64,000 nt of DNA, from positions 1-64,000 of the forward strand of contig JAJZYH010000006.1 in NCBI GenBank assembly GCA_021798195.1. Direction: 5' to 3'. Below are positions 25,424 through 33,291 of this stretch, piece after piece; position 1 is the first letter of the stretch; every line of letters starts with the position of its first letter. The notes beneath the pieces are model-generated. The model was not told where the DNA came from and did not search any database. It was given only the letters and a program-made list of their open reading frames with translations. The DNA is from Thermoplasmata archaeon. GTDB lineage: Archaea > Thermoplasmatota > Thermoplasmata > Lutacidiplasmatales > UBA184. The translations under genes were made by a program, and so were the position numbers.

Positions 25424-25786
25424 GAAACCGGCAAGCTGGATCCCGACGGAGAGAACCCCTTCCTGTTCCTTCCCCACTGGAACCTGCTGTACACGGATTC
25501 ATGGGGCAGGTCGGCCTCCTGTACCCATCTTCGGCCCCCCCGGGTGTAACTGAGCCGCGGGAGATGGATGGGATGGCATGGTCGCAGGATGGGTCCGGGA
25601 GGAGGGAACCACATGCAAAGGACCTCCCCACCACCCGAACTCGTAACGTTAATACCCCGTGCGGGTTGGGCGGGTACAGGGGTGCACCTCGTGGTCACTG
25701 AGGATGCCAAGGGGCCGCTCGCAACGCCGAACATCACCCCAAGGAGCCTGGCGGGCGGGCGGAGCCGGAGGCCCACCTTCCGGGAG
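25424..25786. other. Region upstream of aldolase gene
   Basis: No separate gene recognised. A TATA-like ACGTTAATAC at about 25645 suggests transcription from about 25675. The aldolase frame is open from here, with a GTG at 25682 that could add 35 residues to the protein, but that extension has no counterpart in the known fold. Confidence 0.4.
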
Positions 25787-26662
25787 ATGGGGGTTTCCCT
25801 GGGAAAGCAGGTCCGCCTCACCCGGATGATGTACGAGCACGGGCCCGGGGGGGGTACCCTTCTCGTGCTCCCCATCGACCAGGGGCTGGAGCACGGCCCC
25901 ATGGACTTCTTCTCCAACCCGGAGGCCCTGGACCCGGAGTACCAGTTCCGGCTGGCCCTCGCGGGAAACTTCTCGGCGATCGCCCTGCATGTGGGTCTGG
26001 CCGAGAAATTCCTGGAGAGCTACGCGGGGAAGGTCCCCCTCATCCTGAAGATCAACGGGAAGACCGGCATCCCTTCCGATGCCCAGGCCTTCTCTCCCCT
26101 CACCGCCACGGTGGAGGATGCGGTGCGGCTGGGGGCCGACGGGGTGGGGTATACCCTCTACGTGGGCTCCCCTGCCCAGGATCGGGACATCGCCCAGGCC
26201 ATGCAGGTCCGGCGGGACTGCGAACGCTACGGCATGCCGCTCATCATCTGGGCCTACCCCCGGGGAGAAGCCGTGGGGAAGAAGGGGGGAAAGGAGTCCT
26301 TCTTCGCGGTGGATTACGCGGCCCGCGTGGCTCAGGAGATCGGAGCGGACATCGTCAAACTGAACTTCCCCGTCCCGAGCGAGAAGGACGCGGATGCCCC
26401 GCCGCCGTACAACTCCCTCCATCTATCCCCGGAGGAGATGTTCCAGAAGGTGGTACGGAGCGCGGGACGGACCCGCGTCCTGGTCTCGGGAGGGGAGAAG
26501 GTCCCGGACGGGCCCATGCTGGCCAAGGTCCGCGCCTCCATGGCCGCGGGAGCCACGGGGATCATCTTCGGCCGGAACCTGTGGCAACGCCCATGGAAGG
26601 ACGCCTTGTCCATCACCCGGGAGATCCATGGGATCTTCCGGGAATTCGCCGATACCCCGTGA
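25787..26662 (+). CDS. Fructose-bisphosphate aldolase, archaeal class I (DhnA type)
   Basis: Schiff-base aldolase for glycolysis/gluconeogenesis in the DhnA/FbaB family. The TIM barrel begins LLVLPIDQGLEHGPMDFF, where IDQGLEHGP is the family hallmark. GYTLYVGS follows, then DIVKLNFP with the likely Schiff-base lysine. The phosphate-binding end is LVSGGEKVPDG followed by GATGIIFGRNLWQR. Length (291) matches the family when translation begins at ATG 25787, preceded by CGGGAG. The next gene overlaps the stop as GTGA, so the aldolase and Tsr3 are co-translated. A related role (ADH synthase in archaeal aromatic synthesis) cannot be excluded but fits the sequence less well. Confidence 0.9.
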   Translation: MGVSLGKQVRLTRMMYEHGPGGGTLLVLPIDQGLEHGPMDFFSNPEALDPEYQFRLALAGNFSAIALHVGLAEKFLESYAGKVPLILKINGKTGIPSDAQAFSPLTATVEDAVRLGADGVGYTLYVGSPAQDRDIAQAMQVRRDCERYGMPLIIWAYPRGEAVGKKGGKESFFAVDYAARVAQEIGADIVKLNFPVPSEKDADAPPPYNSLHLSPEEMFQKVVRSAGRTRVLVSGGEKVPDGPMLAKVRASMAAGATGIIFGRNLWQRPWKDALSITREIHGIFREFADTP

Positions 26663-27231
26663 CCGCTTCCCCCCTCCGCCGCCCTCCCGAGGGGCTTCCC
26701 CCGGGGATCTGGGTCTACCTCGCCTGCGAGGACGACCCCCGGCACTGCACCGGACGGAGGCTCGTCCGCTATGGGCTCGCCCGGGAGATGACCGCCCGCG
26801 CGCGCCCATCGCCCGGGACCCTCGTCCTGGATCCCTTCGCCCCCCACTGCCTCACCCGGCGCGACGAGGAGGGATTCACCCGCCACGGGATCCTCGTGGT
26901 GGATTGCTCCTGGAACCGGCTGTCTCATCAGAGCCGGTTCCCCGACCCGCCCCGCCGGTGGATTGACCGGAATCCTCGCCGTCGTCTCCCCCTCCTCCTC
27001 GCGGCCAACGCCCAGCACTTCGGGCACTGGGGGCAGCTCAACACCGTGGAGGCGCTGGGAGCCGCCATCTTCCTGCTGCAGGGGGAATCCAGGGCCCGGG
27101 AGATCCTCATGCGCTTCGGGTCCGGCCCCTCGTTCCTCGCCACCAACGGAGCTCTCCTGGAGGGGTACCGGGAAGCTGCGGACGAACGGGAGGTCCAGAC
27201 CATGGAACAGAGGTTGTTCACTGCTCCTTGA
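26659..27231 (+). CDS. tsr3: Tsr3-type rRNA aminocarboxypropyltransferase
   Basis: SAM-dependent enzyme that adds the 3-amino-3-carboxypropyl group to the hypermodified uridine of small-subunit rRNA helix 31. A 190-residue SPOUT-like fold: YLACEDDPRHCTGRRLVRYGLA at the start, LVLDPFAPHCLTRRD, VVDCSWNRL, LPLLLAANAQHFGHWGQLNTVEALGAA and a helical tail ending FLATNGALLEGY. All are family motifs (formerly DUF367). GTG 26659 overlaps the aldolase stop. The 3' end overlaps the convergent phosphatase gene by 14 bp. Confidence 0.93.
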   Translation: MTASPLRRPPEGLPPGIWVYLACEDDPRHCTGRRLVRYGLAREMTARARPSPGTLVLDPFAPHCLTRRDEEGFTRHGILVVDCSWNRLSHQSRFPDPPRRWIDRNPRRRLPLLLAANAQHFGHWGQLNTVEALGAAIFLLQGESRAREILMRFGSGPSFLATNGALLEGYREAADEREVQTMEQRLFTAP

Positions 27232-28180
27232 CCGGGTCTTCGGGGGGAACCCCCGCGTTCCCGGCCGCCGAGGGGTGCCCCGGGACCCGCGGGGGATCGA
27301 ATCGTTCCAGGGAGACCCCGCGGAGATCCGCAAGAGGTTCGTCCAGGGCGACGGAGGCGGTCCAGAATCCGGCGGAGCGGATCGCCCGGGTGGAGTGCAC
27401 CGTCAGGAGACGATCATGACACAGGAAACGACCCGCGATGCCGGGGTCGTGGCCCCGGACAAAGCCCTTGAGGCCCGTGGCCCCGAGGAAGTCCGCGAGG
27501 TCCTTCTCGCGGAAGGGAGGTATGGGAATCCCCCGGTTCCCCGCCGCCGGCGATCCCTCCAGATCGTTCCACAGGATCTCAAACAGGGTGGAGATCTCCG
27601 GATGGCGGAGGACTTCCTTCCAGGAGCCCTTCAGGGGACTCCGCAGTATTCCCCCGTGTGCCAGGAAGATTCCGTTGGGCGTAGTGGCCGCGATGGGGAG
27701 CCGTTCCAGGAGCGCGAGGAGGCGGGTGCCCACCCTTGTCCGGGGGCCCCATATCTCGGACGCCTCGGCCGGTACCGAGGGTTCTCCGGCGGGGATCTGG
27801 TCCACCGCCTCATGGTTTCCCCGGAGGAGCACCACCCGTCGGGGAAAGGCGCGGAGAAGGGAAACGAGGAAGAGGGCGTTCCGCACCGATCCCTGCGGAA
27901 GTTCGGGGGGTGTGCGGTCCACGTAGTCCCCCAGGGCCACCAGCAGGCCGTCCCGGGTGCCCCCTCGGAGTGCACGCGTGGCCAGGAATTGCGATGTGGG
28001 CCAGTCCCCGTGGGTATCCCCCACGATCCAGGCCCGGGATCCTGGGCTCCGCCCGATCTCCACGAAGGCTTTGTCCGGGAGCCCCGCCTCCACCTCCCGC
28101 AGCATCTCCAGGATGACCGGTTCCGGGATCCGCTCCACTCGGGCGGGGTCCACGACGCTGGAGGGCCAGGGTCCGCTCAA
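27218..28180 (-). CDS. PPP-family serine/threonine protein phosphatase
   Basis: A metallophosphoesterase of 320 residues with the complete PPP signature set: GDTHGD (metal M1/M2 ligands), GDYVDR, and RGNHEA. Further on are AHGG and RGHDPG, which supply the remaining metal histidines. The PPP arrangement suggests protein dephosphorylation rather than a nucleotide or cyclic nucleotide substrate. The ATG overlaps the stop of the upstream methyltransferase gene as ATGA. Some 25 C-terminal residues are antisense to the end of tsr3. Confidence 0.9.
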   Translation of the reverse strand: MSGPWPSSVVDPARVERIPEPVILEMLREVEAGLPDKAFVEIGRSPGSRAWIVGDTHGDWPTSQFLATRALRGGTRDGLLVALGDYVDRTPPELPQGSVRNALFLVSLLRAFPRRVVLLRGNHEAVDQIPAGEPSVPAEASEIWGPRTRVGTRLLALLERLPIAATTPNGIFLAHGGILRSPLKGSWKEVLRHPEISTLFEILWNDLEGSPAAGNRGIPIPPFREKDLADFLGATGLKGFVRGHDPGIAGRFLCHDRLLTVHSTRAIRSAGFWTASVALDEPLADLRGVSLERFDPPRVPGHPSAAGNAGVPPEDPVKEQ

Positions 28181-28878
28181 GGCCTCTCCTCCACCAAAAA
28201 GAGGGATCTCTCGGGCATTCCTTCCTCTTCCTCCAACCGCTCCGCGAAGGCAACGGGTTCGAAAGCGCCGCCGGAGACCCTCCGCAGGTTCTCCAGGTTG
28301 GTGAAGCGCAGGGGGGGCATCCCCGACCCGGTCTCCACGAGCCCGTCGGGTCGGAGGCGGGCGCTTCGGGCCCGGGGATCGGCGTCGGACCAGGCGCTGT
28401 AGACATGCAACCCGCGGGGCCGGAGCGCTCGCCAGACCCCGGAGAAGATCGCCCGCAGCTCCCGGTCGCTGAACGACATGTCATACAGATGGTTCGCGTA
28501 GACCACGTCCTGGCTCCGGGGTTCCAGGCTCCGGAGCGCCTCCTCCGCGTCCGCCACGGAAAACCGGACCGTACCCCGGGGGAGGTCGCCTGCTGCGAGA
28601 GAAGTCGCCTGGGCCTTCTGGATCGCCTCCGGCGAAAGGTCGTAGGCGCGGACCTGAAAGCCCGACCGGGCAAGGAACGTCGCATCCCGTCCGTCGCCGC
28701 AACCCAGCTCCACAAGGTCCCGGAAGCCCCGACGGGCGGCCAGGATGGGCACACACCATCGCGCGAGTTCGCTCTCCGGCCGGACGAGGTCCGGTGTTTC
28801 CCGGAACCGGGCGTCCCAGAAGGCACGCTGCAGGCCGCGGTATCTCGACTCCTCGCGTTGCCGGGCAGATTTGGGCAT
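28177..28878 (-). CDS. Class I SAM-dependent methyltransferase
   Basis: A 233-residue Rossmann-like methyltransferase. Motif I is LVELGCGDGRDATFLARSG, followed by VRAYDLSPEAI (acidic ribose-binding D), VRFSVADAEEAL and VVYANHLYDMSFSDREL. The pattern resembles the SAM-binding families that act on small molecules (TehB/thiopurine-like). The substrate is unknown. ATG 28878 was chosen over GTG 28890 because a TATA box (28901-28909) lies about 26 bp upstream. It forms an operon with the PPP phosphatase through an ATGA overlap. Confidence 0.88.
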   Translation of the reverse strand: MPKSARQREESRYRGLQRAFWDARFRETPDLVRPESELARWCVPILAARRGFRDLVELGCGDGRDATFLARSGFQVRAYDLSPEAIQKAQATSLAAGDLPRGTVRFSVADAEEALRSLEPRSQDVVYANHLYDMSFSDRELRAIFSGVWRALRPRGLHVYSAWSDADPRARSARLRPDGLVETGSGMPPLRFTNLENLRRVSGGAFEPVAFAERLEEEEGMPERSLFLVEERP

Positions 28879-28900
28879 GGCCTGGGCCACCGAAGGAGGC

Positions 28901-28909
28901 CATTTATGT
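28901..28909 (-). promoter_or_regulatory. TATA box of methyltransferase-phosphatase operon
   Basis: The minus strand reads ACATAAATG, centred about 26 bp from the ATG at 28878, so the transcript is likely leaderless. Confidence 0.55.
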
Positions 28910-28963
28910 CCATCCTCCCGCCCACGGCCGGAGCGGGGCAGGGGACGACGGGTGCCGGAACTT

Positions 28964-29728
28964 CTAGAACGCGTTCACGGCGAACCCCAGGAGGAATCCC
29001 GCCAGGATCCCCAGGTAGATGAGGCGGGTCCGCGCAAGGTTCGCCTCCGGATCCGCGAGGGTCCGAAAGATCCCCCGGACCATCGGGAGGAGGACGTACA
29101 GGATCGCGCCAATGGCCACCGCGTCGAAGAGGATCTCCAAGAAATGGGAACTGTAGAAGTACCCCACCACTCCTCCCAGGATGGCGGGCGTTCCTCCGAT
29201 GAGGAACAGCGGAACGATGGGGCGCATCCGCTGGACCTTGCCCCCCAGGAAGGGCGCCGCGATGGGGAATCCCTCCGTGAGGTTCTGGAACAGGAACCCC
29301 ACGAAGACCACTGTGGAGAGCCCCACCTGGGAGGCCGCCCAGGCAGCCCCGAACACCAAGCCCTCCGTGAGGTTCTGAAACCCCATGGCGGCGGCGATGA
29401 CGAGTGCGGTCTGGGTCGGATGGGGTTCCACCGGCTGTCCCGGCCGATGCGTCACCAGGAGGAGGAGTCCGAACGACCCCAGGACCCCTACCCCGAAGAG
29501 AAGGTCCAGGGCCGGCAGGGTGAGATACGGATCCGCGGGGTTCACGAGGAGGGCGGCGACGTCGGAGAAGATGTCCGCCAGGAGGAACACCAGGATCCCG
29601 ATGGCGACGGCATTGAGGCCGATCCCGAACCGGCCCTGGGCCCGATGGCTGCGGACCACGGGTAAGGACAAGAAGATGGAGAGGCCCATGATGGCCGAGA
29701 GCGCCACGAGGAGTGGGAACTGGGCCAT
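28964..29728 (-). CDS. ZIP-family metal transporter
   Basis: 254 residues with eight predicted helices. TM4 has MGFQNLTEGLVFG and TM5 FVGFLFQNLTEGFPIAAPF, two copies of F-Q-N-L-T-E-G. In most ZIP proteins these positions read H-N-x-x-E-G and H-x-x-x-E, so the ligand His is replaced by Gln in both helices. The metal site must therefore differ, or the protein belongs to a variant branch. ATG 29728 gives a start right before TM1 (FPLLVALSAIMGLSIFL). A TTAAATGG box lies about 33 bp upstream. It diverges from an HTH regulator that carries a putative metal-binding domain. Confidence 0.85.
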   Translation of the reverse strand: MAQFPLLVALSAIMGLSIFLSLPVVRSHRAQGRFGIGLNAVAIGILVFLLADIFSDVAALLVNPADPYLTLPALDLLFGVGVLGSFGLLLLVTHRPGQPVEPHPTQTALVIAAAMGFQNLTEGLVFGAAWAASQVGLSTVVFVGFLFQNLTEGFPIAAPFLGGKVQRMRPIVPLFLIGGTPAILGGVVGYFYSSHFLEILFDAVAIGAILYVLLPMVRGIFRTLADPEANLARTRLIYLGILAGFLLGFAVNAF

Positions 29729-29768
29729 GGGAGCCTCGGGATCCCGGGCCGGCCGCCCATTTAACGGT

Positions 29769-29809
29769 TTCAGTTGTGATCGTCGAGACACGGATGTACA
29801 CACTGTGAA
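29769..29809. promoter_or_regulatory. Possible operator in the ZIP/HTH divergent region
   Basis: An imperfect inverted repeat, TTCAGTTGTG and CACACTGTGAA, spaced about 20 bp, lies just upstream of the ZIP TATA box. The TTCA-n-TGTG half-sites match only in part. Proposed as a binding site for the adjacent regulator. Weak evidence. Confidence 0.25.
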
Positions 29810-29883
29810 CGCGGGAGGCCCCCGGGGCGTCCGCCGGGGCACGAGGACCAGTCTCCATAAGGAAGGACGGCATCCAGGGCACC

Positions 29884-30756
29884 ATGGCTCGGAGTGCGCG
29901 GACCCCCGCCCACTGGGTCCGCCTGACCCAGGCGATGGTGGCCCAGGAGATGGTGGAAGAGTGCGGGCTTCCGGAACGCCGGGCCGCGGAACGTCTGGGC
30001 CTCACGCCTTCCGCGGTCTCCCAATACCTCTCGGGGAAGCGACTCCCGGCGTCGCAACGGCTTCCCGCTCCCGACGAATGGGTCCGAAGGAGGATCCGTC
30101 AGGCAGCCCTGACCCTCATCGCTTCCCCGGTCTCCCGTCGGGATTCCTCGCGGTGCATCCTGGAGACCGCCCTGGACCTCCTCCGACATTCGGACCCCTC
30201 CCGGTCCTTCCTTCCCCCCGGGTCAGTCTCCCCCCCCGGCCTCTTGGCCACCCGCGCCTTTCGGCGGAACCTGCGGGCCCGGGTGGCCGGGGAGCAGGCC
30301 GCCGTGGCCGCCTGCATGCGTCTCGCCCAGAGGTCCCGGGACGAACTGACCCGGGCCATCTTCCGGCAGATCGCCTCCGACAGCCTCCGGCACGCGGAGA
30401 TCGCGGCGTCCCTGGAGACCTACCTGGACCGGGGGTTCGGGACCCCCGTGGCCACGGGGATCACCGCGAAGGACGTCGACCGGCTGATCGCCCGCGAACA
30501 CGCGGCCGAGGCGTCCACGGACGCGAACCTTCGGGAGGGGCTCGGGGGCCTCATGGGCCTCCTCTGGGAGAGCATGGAGGCGGATGAACGGAAGCACGAT
30601 CAGCTCCTCAAGGAGCTCCGGCACCACCTGCTCTTCCAGACCTCCGGCGAATCGGGCGCCGGTCATGGGGCCACGCCTGCGAGACGCCCCGGGCTCCGCG
30701 AACAGGCGCCCCTGGAGGGGCCTCGCGGCAATCCTGGTCGTCCGATGGGCACGTGA
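29884..30756 (+). CDS. HTH regulator with putative ferritin-like domain
   Basis: Residues about 10-60 form a helix-turn-helix: WVRLTQAMVAQEMVEECG, then RRAAERLGLTPSAVSQYLSGK with a clear recognition helix. After a short Pro/Ser linker, residues about 135-270 are long helices with E/H pairs: GEQAAVAACMRLA, IASDSLRHAEIAASLE, IAREHAAEASTD and MEADERKHDQLL. That is the E, x-x-R-H-x-E, E, E-x-x-H order of a ferritin/rubrerythrin-like four-helix bundle. It may sense iron, manganese or peroxide and control the divergent ZIP gene. The C-terminal 30 residues are Pro/Gly/Arg-rich. CCATAAGG 25-30 bp upstream is a likely TATA box. Confidence 0.65.
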   Translation: MARSARTPAHWVRLTQAMVAQEMVEECGLPERRAAERLGLTPSAVSQYLSGKRLPASQRLPAPDEWVRRRIRQAALTLIASPVSRRDSSRCILETALDLLRHSDPSRSFLPPGSVSPPGLLATRAFRRNLRARVAGEQAAVAACMRLAQRSRDELTRAIFRQIASDSLRHAEIAASLETYLDRGFGTPVATGITAKDVDRLIAREHAAEASTDANLREGLGGLMGLLWESMEADERKHDQLLKELRHHLLFQTSGESGAGHGATPARRPGLREQAPLEGPRGNPGRPMGT

Positions 30757-31025
30757 CGGAGGCCCCCTCCGGAAGCGCACGATCTGCCGGACCAGAATTC
30801 GGACACCCGCCCCAACCATGCCGCGCTGGCAGGGGGTCCCGCGCGTGGATTCCTCTTCCCTGGACCAGCGAGAGTCTTGGCCTGGACCGGGTGCGAGGGG
30901 CCGTGGCGACCCGCACGGGATATCGCACCGCCTCCCTCCCGGGACCTCGAGGGTCCGGGAACCGTTGGGGACCCTTCCCGTTCCCCCTGCCCTCCCCGAC
31001 GAAGGCGCGAACCGTCGGCCTCGGA

Positions 31026-31145
31026 TGCGGGGGGCCGGATTCGAACCGGCGAACCCCTTCGGGACAAGGTCCTAAGCCTTGCCTCTCTGGCCCCGAGCCC
31101 GACGCTTCCGCGGTCCCGAGATTGGCCGAGCTTGAGTACCCCCGC
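31026..31145 (-). tRNA. tRNA-Leu(TAG) with intron in the D-loop
   Basis: 120 nt on the minus strand. Acceptor GCGGGGG/CCCCCGC, anticodon stem CAAGG/CCTTG around CTTAGGA (anticodon TAG), a long variable arm and T-arm GCCGG-TTCGAAT-CCGGC are all regular. The D-arm is CTC...GAG, but the loop is 48 nt instead of 13. Removing about 35 nt beginning after AAGCTCGG leaves AAGCTCGGCCAGA, which matches the D-loop of the other tRNA-Leu genes here (AAGACTGGCCAAC). The exact boundaries are ambiguous because CTCGG and GGCC repeat at both ends. A minus-strand TATA box lies about 25-30 bp upstream. The mature length would be 85 nt. Confidence 0.88.
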
Positions 31146-31169
31146 GCGCTGGACGATGGGCGGGGCCGG

Positions 31170-31177
31170 GTATAAAG
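31170..31177 (-). promoter_or_regulatory. TATA box of tRNA-Leu(TAG)
   Basis: The plus strand reads GTATAAAG (minus CTTTATAC), about 25-30 bp before the tRNA 5' end. Confidence 0.6.
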
Positions 31178-31236
31178 GGTGACGCTCGTCTCCGAGCAGG
31201 TCAGGAAGGGCCCCGGATCTCCCCCGAAGGGAAGAG

Positions 31237-31340
31237 TAGCCCCGGCAGGATTTCCGTGGGGGGAGGGAGGCCTCCCCACCGTTCGAACCTGCGCCGCAGG
31301 ATCCAGAGTCCCGCATCCTTGGCCACTAGACTACGGGGCT
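31237..31340 (-). tRNA. tRNA-Gln(CTG) with intron in the T-loop
   Basis: 104 nt on the minus strand. 5' acceptor AGCCCCG, D-arm, anticodon stem CGGGA/TCCTG around CTCTGGA (U33 present, anticodon CTG), then T-stem GCAGG and loop start TTCGAA. The next 30 nt do not fit a tRNA. Then come T, the matching T-stem half CCTGC, acceptor CGGGGCT and discriminator A. Removing 30 nt restores TTCGAAT and a perfect T-stem and acceptor, giving a 74-nt tRNA with the A1-U72 pair typical of tRNA-Gln. The insert can pair with itself (GTGGGGAGG with CCTCCCTCC). This points to an intron near position 59/60. Confidence 0.88.
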
Positions 31341-31365
31341 ACGTCTTCCGGGGACAGGAGATGTC

Positions 31366-31373
31366 ACATAAAC
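31366..31373 (-). promoter_or_regulatory. TATA box of tRNA-Gln(CTG)
   Basis: The minus strand reads GTTTATGTG around here, 26-32 bp before the tRNA 5' end. Confidence 0.55.
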
Positions 31374-31543
31374 CCTGCGGGCAGGCTCGCGCTGCGCCTC
31401 TGGCGGGGTAGGCGCCGTGGTTCGTGGTCCCTCCCCCGAGGGAGGGAGAGGCAGGGAGTCTGAACCACGAGGGCATATAGCCCTCCGGTGATGCGGCGGC
31501 CGGGTGCGGAGGCATCCGCGTCGGGCCCGTGGGGGAGGGGATC

Positions 31544-33253
31544 ATGCGCACGCGACAGGTTTCCACGGGTCGCGTCGCGGGCGTGGGGGTCGGGATCGTG
31601 CTCTCCGCCGGGCTCCTTTCGGTCCCTCCATCGACCCTGTCGCTGCTGCCCGTGGCGACCCTGGACCTCCTGGCATCGCTCGCCCGGATGTTCCTCGCCT
31701 ATCTTCTCTCCCTTGTCTTCGCCCTGGGATATGGATACTTCGCCAGCGCCCAGAGAAGCGCCGAGAGGGTGATGATCCCCATCCTGGACATCCTCCAATC
31801 CGTACCCATCCTGGGGTTCTTTCCGGTGGCCATCATCTTCTTCGTGGGACTCACCGGCCCCCAGAGCCTCGTGGGGCCCAACCTGGCTTCCATCTTCCTC
31901 ATCTTCACCTCCATGTCGTGGAACATGGCCTTCGGGGTCTACGAGTCCCTGAAAGGACTCCCCAATGACATGCGCGAGGCCACCCTATCGTTCGGCTCCC
32001 GGGGATTCCAGCGCCTCCGGCGGGTCCTGTTTCCCGCGACCGTGAATCGACTGGTCTACAATTCCCAGCTCTCCTGGGCCGCCGGGTGGTTCTTCCTGGT
32101 GGCCGCGGAGATCATCACCACCTCCACCTCCTCGGTCTCCTTGCCGGGGATCGGGAGCTTCCTGCTGATCCAGGCCCAGAGCGGGGACATCCCCAACGTG
32201 GCCCTGGGGGTCATCCTCCTGATCGTCCTCATCGTCCTCCTGGACGTCTTCGTCTGGCGCCCACTGGCCCGCTGGGCGGAGAAGTATCGCTACGACCAGA
32301 CCCCCAGTGGGGAGTCGGACGCCGGCGTGGAGGCCCGTACCTCGGTCCCTTGGGGTCGGGTGGCCGGCCGGGTCATGCAGGGAATGGTGAGCGGGCTCCG
32401 GCGCGTTCAGGCCCCGTTCGCGAGCCTGGGGAGCCGGACTCTGGCCCGGAGAGGCCCCGTCCATCCCCACTCCCGGGCGAGGACGGCGATCAAATACGTC
32501 ATCCTGGGGACCATCCTGGTGATCGGTTGGTTCGTTCTCATCTTCCTCTCGGTGGTGATCTACCAGTCCCTGTTCGGGCAGCCCATCAGCTCCTTCGTGA
32601 TGGCGCAGATCCGGACGGTCCCCCTCGCCCTCGGATTGTCGCTCCTCCGCATCCTCGCGGCCTATGCGGTGTGCGTCGTCGTGGCGATCCCACTCGCCAT
32701 CTTCCTCACGCGGAATCCGCGGGCGGGCCGTGTGGGCCTCCCTCTGGTCCAGATCGTGGCCTCGGTCCCCGCCACGGCCCTGTTCCCTCTCCTCGCCATC
32801 GTCCTGCTGCGCTTCGTCGGCGACGAGGCACTGTCGGTCCTGGTCCTGGTCACCGGCATGATCTGGTACGTCTTCTTCAACTTCGTCTCGGGCCTGCGGG
32901 GGATCCCGCCGGACCTCGAGGAGACCGCGCGCTCCTTCGGTCTCAAGAAGGGGCGGTACTATCGCCGGCTCATCTTTCCCGGCTCCTATCCCGCGTTCAT
33001 CACGGGCTCCATCACCGCGTTCGGGAGCGGGTGGAACACCCTCATCCTCGCGGAGTACCTGGTCTACGGGTCCAATCCGCCCATCGTGAACCTCCTGGGG
33101 ATCGGGGAACTCCTGCAGATCGGGTCCCTCCCGGGAGAGGGAGCCCTCCTCGTCGTGTCCCTGCTCACCCTGGTGGGCGCCGTCATCGCGTTCAACGAGG
33201 CCCTGTGGAAGCCCCTCTATCGCCGCGTGGTGGAGAAGTACCATTTTGATTAG
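31544..33253 (+). CDS. Two-domain ABC permease, NitT/TauT type
   Basis: 569 residues containing two tandem permease domains of the SsuC/TauC/NrtB class. Each has a coupling segment of the EAA type: ATLSFGSRGFQRLRRVLFPAT near residue 160 and ETARSFGLKKGRYYRRLIFPG near residue 465. The second half is preceded by a charged cytoplasmic linker (residues about 255-310). Such fused permeases replace the usual homodimer. Uptake of nitrate, sulfonate, bicarbonate or a similar small anion is typical of the class. ATG 31544 follows GGGAGGGGATC, a good ribosome-binding site. A GCATATAG box lies about 65 bp upstream. The ATPase gene follows. Confidence 0.9.
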   Translation: MRTRQVSTGRVAGVGVGIVLSAGLLSVPPSTLSLLPVATLDLLASLARMFLAYLLSLVFALGYGYFASAQRSAERVMIPILDILQSVPILGFFPVAIIFFVGLTGPQSLVGPNLASIFLIFTSMSWNMAFGVYESLKGLPNDMREATLSFGSRGFQRLRRVLFPATVNRLVYNSQLSWAAGWFFLVAAEIITTSTSSVSLPGIGSFLLIQAQSGDIPNVALGVILLIVLIVLLDVFVWRPLARWAEKYRYDQTPSGESDAGVEARTSVPWGRVAGRVMQGMVSGLRRVQAPFASLGSRTLARRGPVHPHSRARTAIKYVILGTILVIGWFVLIFLSVVIYQSLFGQPISSFVMAQIRTVPLALGLSLLRILAAYAVCVVVAIPLAIFLTRNPRAGRVGLPLVQIVASVPATALFPLLAIVLLRFVGDEALSVLVLVTGMIWYVFFNFVSGLRGIPPDLEETARSFGLKKGRYYRRLIFPGSYPAFITGSITAFGSGWNTLILAEYLVYGSNPPIVNLLGIGELLQIGSLPGEGALLVVSLLTLVGAVIAFNEALWKPLYRRVVEKYHFD

Positions 33254-33291
33254 GGACGCGTGAGGGTCCATCGACAAGGGAGGAACTCGGA

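Noticed and set aside
29769-29809. A strong palindromic operator for the HTH regulator
   Set aside because: Only partial symmetry is present. It is kept as a weak feature but not treated as a finding.
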